Assembly (NCBI GenBank): GCA_965153355.1
Contig: OZ231128.1
Location: 8,122,001-8,186,000, forward strand
Source: Flaccisagitta enflata
Taxonomy: Eukaryota; Chaetognatha; Sagittoidea; Aphragmophora
DNA length: 64,000 bases
Reading direction: 5' to 3'
This document shows positions 54,410 through 64,000 of the stretch, piece by piece (position 1 is the first letter of the stretch; the number at the start of each line of letters is the position of its first letter). Under the pieces are notes generated by a model. The model saw nothing but the letters and a program-made list of their open reading frames with translations, searched no databases and was not told where the DNA came from. The position numbers and the translations under genes were made by a program.

Positions 54410-55117
54410 TTCAGCCTTCTCAGGCCTCAAACAAGCGCTCTCAGGCCGTGAATTAGCCCTCCCAGGCCCCAAATCAGACCACTCGGCCCAAGAATTAGTC
54501 CCCTCGGGCTTTTAATCAGCTCTGTCGGGACTCAAACCAAGCATTTAAGGCATCAAATCAGTCCTTTCAGACCTCACATCAGTCATGGTATAAGCCCAAA
54601 ATCAGCCTCCGATATTCTCTCCTTTGCCTAAATCAGCTCTTTTATCTCGCAGTCAACCTTCTTAGCCAGCTCAGCCCTTGGAATATGTTAACTTTTCCTT
54701 TCCTCCCTTTTTGAGCAGCAGCCCCAAAGGGGACGAAGTCCGGTAGAACAGAGGGAACTTTCGTTTGTTTGTTTGTTTGTTTGTTTGTTTGTCCGTCCTT
54801 TTGTCTGTTTGTCACCCCCAGGCCCTCTCAGGCCTGAAATCTGGCCTACCTGGCCTAAAATCTGCCCTCGCAAGCCTGAAATCTGCCCTTTCAGATCTTG
54901 AATAAGCCCTCTCAGGCCTGAAATTTGCCCCCTCAGGCCTGAAACCTGTCCTCTCATGCCCTAAAACTACAGATTTCAGGCCTGAGAGGGAAATTTTAGG
55001 TCTGAGAGGGCTGATTTCAGGCCTAAGAGGGCCTGGAGGGGGGGGAACGAACATGCAACTGACGGACGAACGAACAAACAAAAATCCCCTTTGTTCTACC
55101 CTTTGGGGCCGCTGCCC
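54410..55117. mobile_element. Foldback FB-B copy with adjoining AGGCCTCTCAGG array
   Basis: The compact element is 54712-55117: left TGAGCAGCAGCCCCAAAGGG, GACGAAGTCCGGTAGAACAG; right TTGTTCTACCCTTTGGGGCC, GCTGCCC. It has TTTG and GTCC tracts and ~21-bp CTCAGGCCTGAAATCTGCCC units. More decayed units of the same module lie at 54410-54640. Confidence 0.75.
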
Positions 55118-55289
55118 GGCCTCTCATTTTGTTTTACAACCATGCAAAGCAGAGTTACGGGTATCGCTGTCTTTTGTTCTCCTTTAAGCTTTACTCTGTC
55201 TGCCTGTTTGTCTGTCTGTCTTTTTATATGTCTGTTTGAAGGACTGTCTGTCTGTCTGTCCGTATGTTCATTATTATGTCCGTCTCTCT

Positions 55290-55463
<174 letters not shown>

Positions 55464-55501
55464 TGTCGGCTGCTGCACCTGATCCACCTGCTGTTTTGGA
55501 G

Positions 55502-55588
55502 ATAAAGATGCAGCTTCAACAGCAGGCAGACGCAAAATCGACATTTCCAGGCATGCGTTATGGATCTCATGCACCATACATGATATGA
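55502..55588 (+). CDS. Weak candidate terminal exon after a TC tract
   Basis: After a 170-bp TC tract, an AG at 55500-55501 opens a 28-codon frame (IKMQLQQQADAKSTFPGMRY and onward) ending TGA at 55586. The composition looks protein-like and is not repetitive. However, the acceptor context (GGAG) is poor and no partner exon is recognised. Confidence 0.2.
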   Translation: MKMQLQQQADAKSTFPGMRYGSHAPYMI

Positions 55589-55592
55589 CTGA

Positions 55593-56355
<763 letters not shown>

Positions 56356-56371
56356 GATGATTTCTTATAAA

Positions 56372-57238
56372 ACAACGCCGGATACACGGCAGCAGCAGTG
56401 CTGGAGAATGTCACCAGAGCATTTGGGCAGGAGCAGTAGGCTCAAAAAACTCCAAAACGCTGAAGAAGTTACAGGTCGCGCAAGCCTCACTATGGTCAGC
56501 GGTTCTCGATGCCCCATTGACCTCGTTAAGTAATGTGTTGTTGAGGTAATGGGGCAGCGGCCCTGGAGGGTCCAACGACCTATGATTCCACACAGGGCAA
56601 TTTTTCCTTCACTTGGGATTGGAAGCCAATTTTTGGGTTGGAGGTTAAGATTGAGGCTTGTGGGGTCCGAACATACTGAATTAAGAAAGGAGAGGAATGA
56701 TTAGCGCATGATTTGGAGTCTAATAAAAGGCCTAATTTCTTATCGGGGAGGCCTGACTTGGGGTCTAAGAGGCCTAATTTATGGTCTGAGAGGCCTGATC
56801 TTGGGTTTTAGAGGCCTGATTTGGGATTGGAGGGGCTTGATTTGAGGTCTGACTGCCTAAGCGGCCTAATTTGGGCTCTAGGAAGTCTGATTCGGGGTCT
56901 GAGAGGCCAGATTTGGGGTTCAAGGGGCAAGATTTGGGGTGTGAGGGGCTTGATTTGAGGCCTGAGAGGCCTGATTTGGGGTTTGAGAGGTCTAGTTTTG
57001 GGTCAGAGAGGCCTGATTTGGAGTTCAGGAGGCCTGATTTGAGGGGGGGACAAAGAAAACATTAGATTGGAAAAATTGCCCTGTGTGGAATCATAGGTCA
57101 TCGACTCCTCCGGGGCCGCTGCCAAAAAGGGGACCAACCAAACGACCAACCAATCCACCAACCGACCAACTGACCAACTGTCCGACCATCGGACTGACTT
57201 AGCGGGGTGTAGAGTCGCGTAGTATGCGACTAAAAAGA
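56372..57238 (-). repeat. HP hairpin repeat interrupted by foldback FB-A
   Basis: Left part AACGCCGGATACACGGCAGC, AGCATTTGGGCAGGAGCAG and AACGCTGAAGAAG; right part 57124-57238 AAAAAGGGGACCAACC, AGCGGGGTGTAG, hairpin AGTCGCG TAGT ATGCGACT, AAAAA. FB-A sits between the halves. Confidence 0.72.
56552..57123. mobile_element. Foldback element FB-A, 572 bp
   Basis: Ends GGGCAGCGGCCCTGGAGGG, ACCTATGATTCCACACAGGG and CAATTTTT, inverted at the right. About 15 units of GGCCTGATTTGGGGTCTGAG inside. Confidence 0.84.
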
Positions 57239-57239
57239 C

Positions 57240-57930
57240 GAAGATGATAGGTAAGTCCAAGGATAAAACAATGAAACACTTGTGAGATAAATGAAAATAG
57301 TGAAATTGATGAAAATGGTGAAAAAGATTAGGATAAAGACGTTTAGAATCTTGAAAGATTATGAGAAGGAGAAAGAGATGTGATAATGGGGCAGTGAGAG
57401 GCAGGGGTCTATATAATTGAATCGCTTTTGATTATTTTTCCCTCCCTGCCTTTGATTTTCTTCCCCGCGACTTGTCATGTCGCATTTTAAAATCTATGAT
57501 GTTCTCCCCCATAAGGCAGTGAAACAGTGTAGTTAGGGTTTAAATAGTGTTAAATTGTGTTTTACTGATCCGTATTTATGATTTGGTACTGCCAAAAGTT
57601 ATATTTTCCCCCAATTTTCTTTTTTTCTCTTTTTCCCTTTTTGAATTCCTTCTCCATCTCCAAACCCTTTTATTCCCCCCCCCCCCCACCAAAAGGGGGA
57701 CCTCAGTAATATACGGGCCTGGTGAGAGGAGAAGAGGATCAGGAGGAGAGGAGCATTGGGAAGAATTGAAGGTGGAGGGAAAAGAGAATGGCAAAGGATT
57801 GAGAATATGACGTGCATGATGAATTTGATATGCTTATGAGGGAGAAAAAGGCACAACGACTTTACTTTAACCACCCGAGAAAAAGAAACCTTTCATGTTT
57901 TACAATTTCTAGGATCAGTCGTACATGATG
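57240..57930. other. No gene recognised
   Basis: A G/A-rich patch (57715-57800) and a C run (57675-57688); otherwise unremarkable. Confidence 0.45.
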
Positions 57931-57933
57931 CTC

Positions 57934-58530
57934 AATATTCGGAATAAACGTCAAAGTCAGTCTTTGACTTTTTGACATATTTGAGAGAAACATGGTTTTC
58001 ATTTTCTCATGAGAAAGTTGAGCATCTCATCTGGCTGATTGGTCTCTGAAACAAATTGATAGGATAAGTAAACTTGATAATTCTCCTTTATTTTTGCATT
58101 ATGATTTTTTAAAGATTTATTTACAAAAATTCAAATCAAATTTTTTAAAATTTTTTAAGATTTTGTGTATGATCAGTAAAGGAGTGTATTTATGTTCGTT
58201 TGAGCATGCAAATACATGAGAACATTCAGCTCATTTAGTTTGCTCTTTTTTCTGATTTCGAATAGGATAAATAAATAAATGTTTTGATTTGACCATGCAA
58301 ATCTGCGAAAACATGTCAGTGAGCATAGCTGCTTGTTTGGTTGAGTGATTTTGAATATTTCAGCTCATTCAGCTAATTTCTTTGATTTTCAGTTTATCAA
58401 TGCATACAGTTTCTCTTTATTTCATCCAACAAATAAGAAGAATTGCAGTGATTTAAGACAAAAGCTTGGTAAAAAGTGACTAATGCGTTCGACTTTTTTC
58501 CTCACGGCGACAGCCGCCATTACTGGTATA
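57934..58530 (+). repeat. Dispersed repeat family D1, copy C
   Basis: Starts ATATTCGGAATAAACGTCAA, then AGTCAGTCTTTGACTTTTTG, and ends CACGGCGACAGCCGCCATTA. Same order as copy A, with one internal unit fewer. Confidence 0.78.
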
Positions 58531-58684
58531 CAAAACTGAACAATGGGTCTGACGTCTTTCCATGTTCAAATGTTATACAGCTTAGTTAGTTCTATTTAAA
58601 ATTGTGATATTAACGTTAACCTGACAGCTGCGAGGCAAAGATTGTATCGGAAAAAGAAACTCCATCTGATGAAAATCAAAACGT

Positions 58685-58870
<186 letters not shown>

Positions 58871-58892
58871 CTGTCTTAAGATTTATAATTAC

Positions 58893-59100
58893 AGTATAAC
58901 CCCGCAAAAACGGTTGTTAACAGACCAACAAATTTTGTCTGTTATAGGTGGATGTTTACTATTGTCAATATAGAAAATAAAAAGAAATACCATGAAATAT
59001 CAAGGGCCAACTGCTGTTACTTTTAGATCTGGTATCTAGGGGTGTAACTGTACCGTATGAGGATCAATGATGTTGATGTAAAGATTTAATTTTAAGAGGT
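58893..59100 (+). mobile_element. pogo/Tigger-like transposon end, fragment
   Basis: CAGTATAACCCCGCAAAAAC after TA, resembling pogo-type termini. A similar end, CAGTTGAACCCCGCAAAAAA, is at 61783 in the same orientation. No matching inverse end found nearby. Confidence 0.45.
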
Positions 59101-60227
59101 AAAAAAAGTAGAAATAGCTTCACCACAAGGCATGCACATTGGAGAAACTAAACTGTAATCTTTTGGGACGCTTTTCATACGTAGTACAGCAAGGTTTACA
59201 GGGTCATCCACCTGAGTTGTCGGATTCTGTTAAGCTTTTACTCCCTGATGCCAAGAAACATGGATTTGAAATTAATCAAGTCTCAAAGAATATAGATTGA
59301 CATTTTTTGTATCAAAATTTCAGCCATTTTGGTCAAGTACAGTCGAGTTTCACTAGAGCGCACCCGCTAATAAGGCATCCCTCGCTTGATGGCATGATTT
59401 CAAAAGTCCCAACTATTTTGCCTTAACTTTGTTAAGAAACCCCGTCTATAAGGCAAATTTCACTAGAAGGCATGAAAATATGGGTATTTTTAGATTTTTT
59501 CCTCGCTTAGAAGGCATGAAAGGAGGAGGAGGGGAAGAAAAAGAAGAAGAAGGAAAAGAAAAAACAAATACAAAAAAAAGAAGATGAAAAACAAATAAAT
59601 CATTTTCTTGAGCAACGAAACTGCAGACATTGCAAAAAAAAAAAAAAAATAAAAAAAAAATAATCAATGAGAAAAAAATGGATGCTGATTGAATTTGGGT
59701 AAACAAGGCCAAGTTTTCAAATTCAAACAGCTAGAGAAGAAAGGCAAGAATGTCTGTTGACTTAAAATCAAAAAGTAAAATATTTATCTGTTTTGGCCAT
59801 ATGTGCGCCTTGCCGACTAAGAATGAATGAATACAAGTTTTTTGATTAATGAACAATTTCAGTGAAAGAACGTTATGAATGCCTAAACTAAAGAAATGAG
59901 TGAATGAATGAATGATTGAATAGATGAAAAGATTAATGAATTAACAACTGAATGAAAACAAAAGTTGGAAGGCATTAAAGGTAACGGGAATCATCGTTTT
60001 AACGGTGTTAATGTTCGTGTGATGGAAAGACCATCCAACACTACGGATGAACATGACCCTTCTTAGATGAGTGAAGACATGAAAAACGACAATCATATTG
60101 AAATAAAGGGCTCCATCCTGTGTTCGCAGGACAGTCTCGGAATCAGTCATCACCCTTGTTTGGCACACTCTGAGCGTACCCACCAATGGACCAAAGAATC
60201 AATGTAAAAGAATGTTATCGCAACTCA

Positions 60228-60345
60228 GAGAAGAAGAAGAAGAAGAAGAAGAAGAAGAAGAAGAAGAAGAGGAAAAGAAAAGAAAGAAGATGAAGAGAAA
60301 AAGAAGATGAAAAGAAAAGAAGAAGAGGATGAGAATTACTGACAT
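60228..60345. repeat. (AGA)n microsatellite
   Basis: GAAGAA tract, impure to the right. Confidence 0.9.
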
Positions 60346-60655
60346 GTCACTGACTTTTAGGGAGGGAAATATCGAGGGTTGATCATAATGACCGGAACTA
60401 AAATACGTGCTATGGGTTAACTAATCGAGGCTGTCAATCATGAGAGAGAGAATCGAGATTGACTGCAAGAGATTAGGGGTCGAAGGTTTCAGTTTGACCT
60501 GACATAAGGACAGGAAAATTCCGTGCAATTTCTTAGCCAATGTATCGCCATCTATGCCACAACAATAAAATCATGATTTCTCCAAAAAGAACCTGTGTCC
60601 ACCTTTCCGTTGCAATGACAGTAAAAAAAGCTCAGCAAAACCTTTTTTAGTGATA

Positions 60656-60790
60656 AACAAGGCTGGATACACGACAAGACATTTGCGGATGGTTGGGCAG
60701 GAGTAGTTAAGCAAAACTGCTCGCAATTCAGGATTGTGAAGGACCTACGGACCGACACAGCAAGGTGTAGAGACGCGTGTCTGCAATTTT
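60656..60790 (-). repeat. HP hairpin repeat, decayed
   Basis: AAACAAGGCTGGATACACGA, TTGGGCAGGAGTAG, CAGCAAGGTGTAGAGACGCG. The terminal hairpin is eroded. Confidence 0.6.
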
Positions 60791-62121
60791 AATGACAATT
60801 GTGTCCGCAATTTTAATGACAATTGGGACAAGAACATGAAAAAGATGAATATAGATTTGAATTCAAGTTTTCGCTTTCAAAAACTGACAACTAAATCATT
60901 CATATTGGCATTGTATTTTGTCATTGCCTTTACTCATTTATTTTGCTTTGTGTAAATGTAGTCTAACCTGAAAACATATATCCTACTTTTAAATCAATAC
61001 AAAAATAGGAACAAGATGCAAATTGGAGTATTTTATAGTGTTTTTGGAAGTAACCTTTTTTGAAAATAAAGAATTTTATGCTTTTGGCAATAAGGCACCT
61101 CGCCTATAAGGCATGAATCAGTGCGGTCCCCTGAGATGCTCTCTAGTGAAGCTCGACTGTAGTTTGTCTTTTATATAAATTTGAAGTGACATGAGTATTT
61201 TCCCATTTGACAGATTTTCCATCAAATATCAGGAATTCTGCTTGCCTTCATTTTCATTTTTGTTAAATATCCATGCTATAGAGACAAGATTGATCTCAAA
61301 TGAAAGATCAGCTGAAAAACATTTTAACTACTTTAAAAACATCACTTATTTTAGCCTTTTTTGGATTGATGATTCAAAAATGATTGTGATGTTAACCTGC
61401 ACAATTCATGAAATTTATTGGAATATCTGTCCATTGCTGAAATAAAAGCTTCAAGTTCAAATCCATGTTGAAGACAAACTACTTGACCAAAATGGATGAA
61501 ATTTTGACACAAAAAACGTCAATCTGTACTCTTTGAGACTAGATCAATTTCAAATACGTGACTTTTAGCATCTGTGAGTTAAAGCTTAATGGAATCCGAC
61601 AACTCAGCTGGATGACCCGGTATAAACAGCCTAAACTGGATGAAGGTGATTCCGCATCTTAATCTCATTAGACGAACTTGATATTTGAAATATAAATTGT
61701 TCGCTTGTTTTTGATTCCATGGCAACAAACAAACTGAAGCATCAATTGAACAACTTATATTTGAAATGAAATTAAGATACAGTTGAACCCCGCAAAAAAG
61801 GATGTCAAGGGACTTACAAATTATATCTTTTATTGACAGATTCCCATTATTGCTAACAAAGGTAATAAAACCTTCCTCCAGTTTAGACTGTTTATGCACG
61901 AGCCCCACTATATGCGGTACAACGACCGGAATGAGAATAAAGAGACTCAAAGATGAAACTTTCCTGCGTTGGAATTGGCAGAAGAAGTCAAGAAAAGTCA
62001 TGCAAGAAAATGATTTTGAACTGTATTTCCAAGACACGCAATGCATAATATAGAAGACGCTGCTAGCAGTGGTTCTGAAGCGCATTATCCCTTTTCGAAA
62101 CTGATACCATCCGATCCCGCT

Positions 62122-62632
<511 letters not shown>

Positions 62633-62639
62633 TCTCTGG

Positions 62640-63025
62640 AACCGCCGCCATTTATATTTTACAACTCGCCATTTTGATATTTCAACAATTGATAATATGA
62701 GTACGATGAATCGTATATTTGCTTATCCTCATTTTGATGTTCTTCCTCATTCAAGTTATAATTACCACACAGATGTTGTCTACATCGTTACGTAATTAAT
62801 CCAAACCAAATTTTCATCAACTGGTTAAACTCCAGTTGTCTATTTTGCCATCCAATTGTGTTTGTTTCCAAGTTCCACTCCTTTCTTCATGATGGCCGCC
62901 TTTTTCTTTGGATCAACCAGCATGGAATTCCTATTTAAACAATTCGGCTTCCTATTTATTTGTTTCTAGCTACGTTAAAGATTCTAAACCTCATTCTCTT
63001 TAATCAGCACCTCCTTCTAGACAGC
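62640..63025. other. No gene recognised
   Basis: AT-rich; contains AACCGCCGCCATTTATATTT but no supported exon. Confidence 0.45.
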
Positions 63026-63029
63026 CCTC

Positions 63030-63302
63030 TAGATAGGTGGGTTAAGTGTTATAAAATGGCGTTAGGTGCTAATTTGATAGACTGTGTAGATGGGTTGAGT
63101 GGGATGAAGTGGCGTTATTCATTTTGTTTTGTTTTTTCACCAGGGTGGGATTGGATGGACTGTGTAGGTGGGTTGAGTGGGAGGAAGTGGCGTTAGGTGT
63201 TTTTCCATCAGGGTGGGATGTGATAGACTGTGTAGGTGGGTTGAGTGGGATGCAGAGGCGTATTTTTCCCCATCAGTTTGGGATTTGATGGACTGTGTAG
63301 GA
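63030..63302. repeat. ~70-bp tandem repeat, four copies
   Basis: GATGGACTGTGTAGGTGGGT, TGAGTGGGATGAAGTGGCGT and a TTTTTCCATCAGGGTGGGA spacer. Confidence 0.82.
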
Positions 63303-63307
63303 CTGTA

Positions 63308-64000
63308 CAGTGCGGCTCAAAAAAAAGTTTTAGGTAGTATTAAATCCTATTTTATAGCTATAGACATAACCTTTTAATTATTTTTTCTTTATCATCTATA
63401 ACTTAGACTACAATACTTGAATGAACCTTCACAGTTTGATTAGAAAGTGAAAAATGGCGCGGTATAAAAAAAAACAAGTTGCAAGGGTGTTTTTGAGGTT
63501 TCATCACCTAAATGCCTTAAAGTCCATCGAAAGCGAGCACTTAACTGCTCAACTGTGGGCCAGAACCATAAAAAATCCATGACCATTTGAAAGCTCTGTG
63601 AAAAATCTTCCAAATGGGATGTTGCTGGTCATTGTAGCTTTATTCGTTTAGAAATGGCAAAGGTTTGAAGAAAAAAATCACTGATTGAAAAAAGTGCTCA
63701 TTTCATGTTTTACCAATGAACAATTTTAGACTTTCCATTTTTGACAATGATGCAGCTCAAGATTATCTTGGCTCCTCTTTATCCATAAGCAAATTGAAGA
63801 GTTTCAAATCTTCTTCAAAATGGCGCCAAGTACAAATTTTTAACTCAATATGTTTAACTTTTGTTTTAGAATAAAGATAAGCCATGAAAATCACATGGTA
63901 GATTTCCAAATTATTTACCACTCGTCTTCATCCTAACGCCATTTCTAAACAGATAGAGCTAGGACATCCAGCGACGTCTCATTTGAAAGGTCTTTCGCAA
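63308..64000. mobile_element. Start of a Tc1/mariner-like MITE running off the window
   Basis: TACAGTGCGGCTCAAAAAAAAG resembles the end of 51969-52547 (TACAGTGAGGCGCATAAATA). GTTTAGAAATGGC at 63648 and its inverse GCCATTTCTAAAC at 63939 show internal inverted repeats like the other members. The right end is not in the window. Confidence 0.55.

Larger units (their letters stand above)
59340..61159. mobile_element. TA-flanked 1.82-kb element, CAGTCGAGTTTCACTAGAGC ends
   Basis: Inverted ends CAGTCGAGTTTCACTAGAGC / CTCTAGTGAAGCTCGACTG with AATAAGGCA/TATAAGGCA subterminal words, TA on both sides. The empty site GGTCAAGTAGTTTGTC is readable from the other arm of the host palindrome (about 61472-61487, inverted). 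No transposase recognised; the interior holds microsatellites and HP debris. Related to 24493-24665. Confidence 0.8.
59175..61640. mobile_element. Palindromic element split by a TA-target insertion
   Basis: Left arm 59175-59340 (GGGTCATCCACCTGAGTTGT, GATTGACATTTTTTGT, CCATTTTGGTCAAGTA) is matched inverted at about 61470-61640 (TTGACCAAAATGGATGAAAT, ACAACTCAGCTGGATGACCC). The left arm is interrupted by the 59340-61159 insertion. Confidence 0.75.

Overview
This is a stretch of animal-type nuclear DNA, most likely from a marine invertebrate; I cannot name the species. The reasons are GT-AG introns of 3.5-5 kb, a recognisable motile-cilia gene, a decayed non-LTR retrotransposon, many non-autonomous DNA transposons, and very heavy microsatellite and minisatellite content. 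I see no operons, CRISPR array, rRNA or tRNA gene.

Genes. Two coding units are well supported, both on the + strand. (1) A five-exon CIMIP2B (FAM166B)-like gene, 4159-21599. It joins in frame to a 331-residue protein with the four spaced Gly-Tyr-Thr/Ser-Gly-x-Val-Pro motifs of this ciliary microtubule inner protein family. (2) A long uninterrupted ORF, 42371-45589 (1072 residues). It has an N-terminal poly-Gln tract, a hydrophobic hairpin, a divergent superfamily-1 helicase-type NTPase core and a poly-Asp tail. It is followed directly by a 5'-truncated, broken LINE reverse transcriptase (45574-47699). Two further short candidate terminal exons (30264-30332, 55502-55588) are weakly supported.

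Layout. 1-4.1 kb: satellites and hairpin repeats. 4.1-21.6 kb: the CIMIP2B-like gene, whose introns hold a 0.7-kb TG tract, a 3.1-kb palindromic TTAATTAAC array, a 42-bp minisatellite, two foldback elements, and tandem decoy copies of both splice junctions of intron 4. 21.6-42 kb: gene-poor, full of dispersed repeats and arrays. 42-48 kb: the NTPase ORF and LINE. 48-64 kb: palindromic MITEs, foldback elements and long GAT and TC tracts.

Main observation. A dispersed element of roughly 90-500 bp (one copy grown to 2 kb) occurs about 20 times; I call it HP. One end is a perfect or near-perfect hairpin, next to a GTCC/GTCG tract. The hairpin stem varies between copies (AGTCGCG, AGTTGCG, AGATGCG, AGGTGCG), and the opposite arm changes to match. 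A third copy of the same tag, near the other end, usually changes with it. This three-way covariation suggests a selected nucleic-acid structure and is the best candidate here for something undescribed. Other notable points are nested insertions whose empty sites can be read from neighbouring repeats, and a second modular foldback family with GGGCAGCGGCCCC ends.
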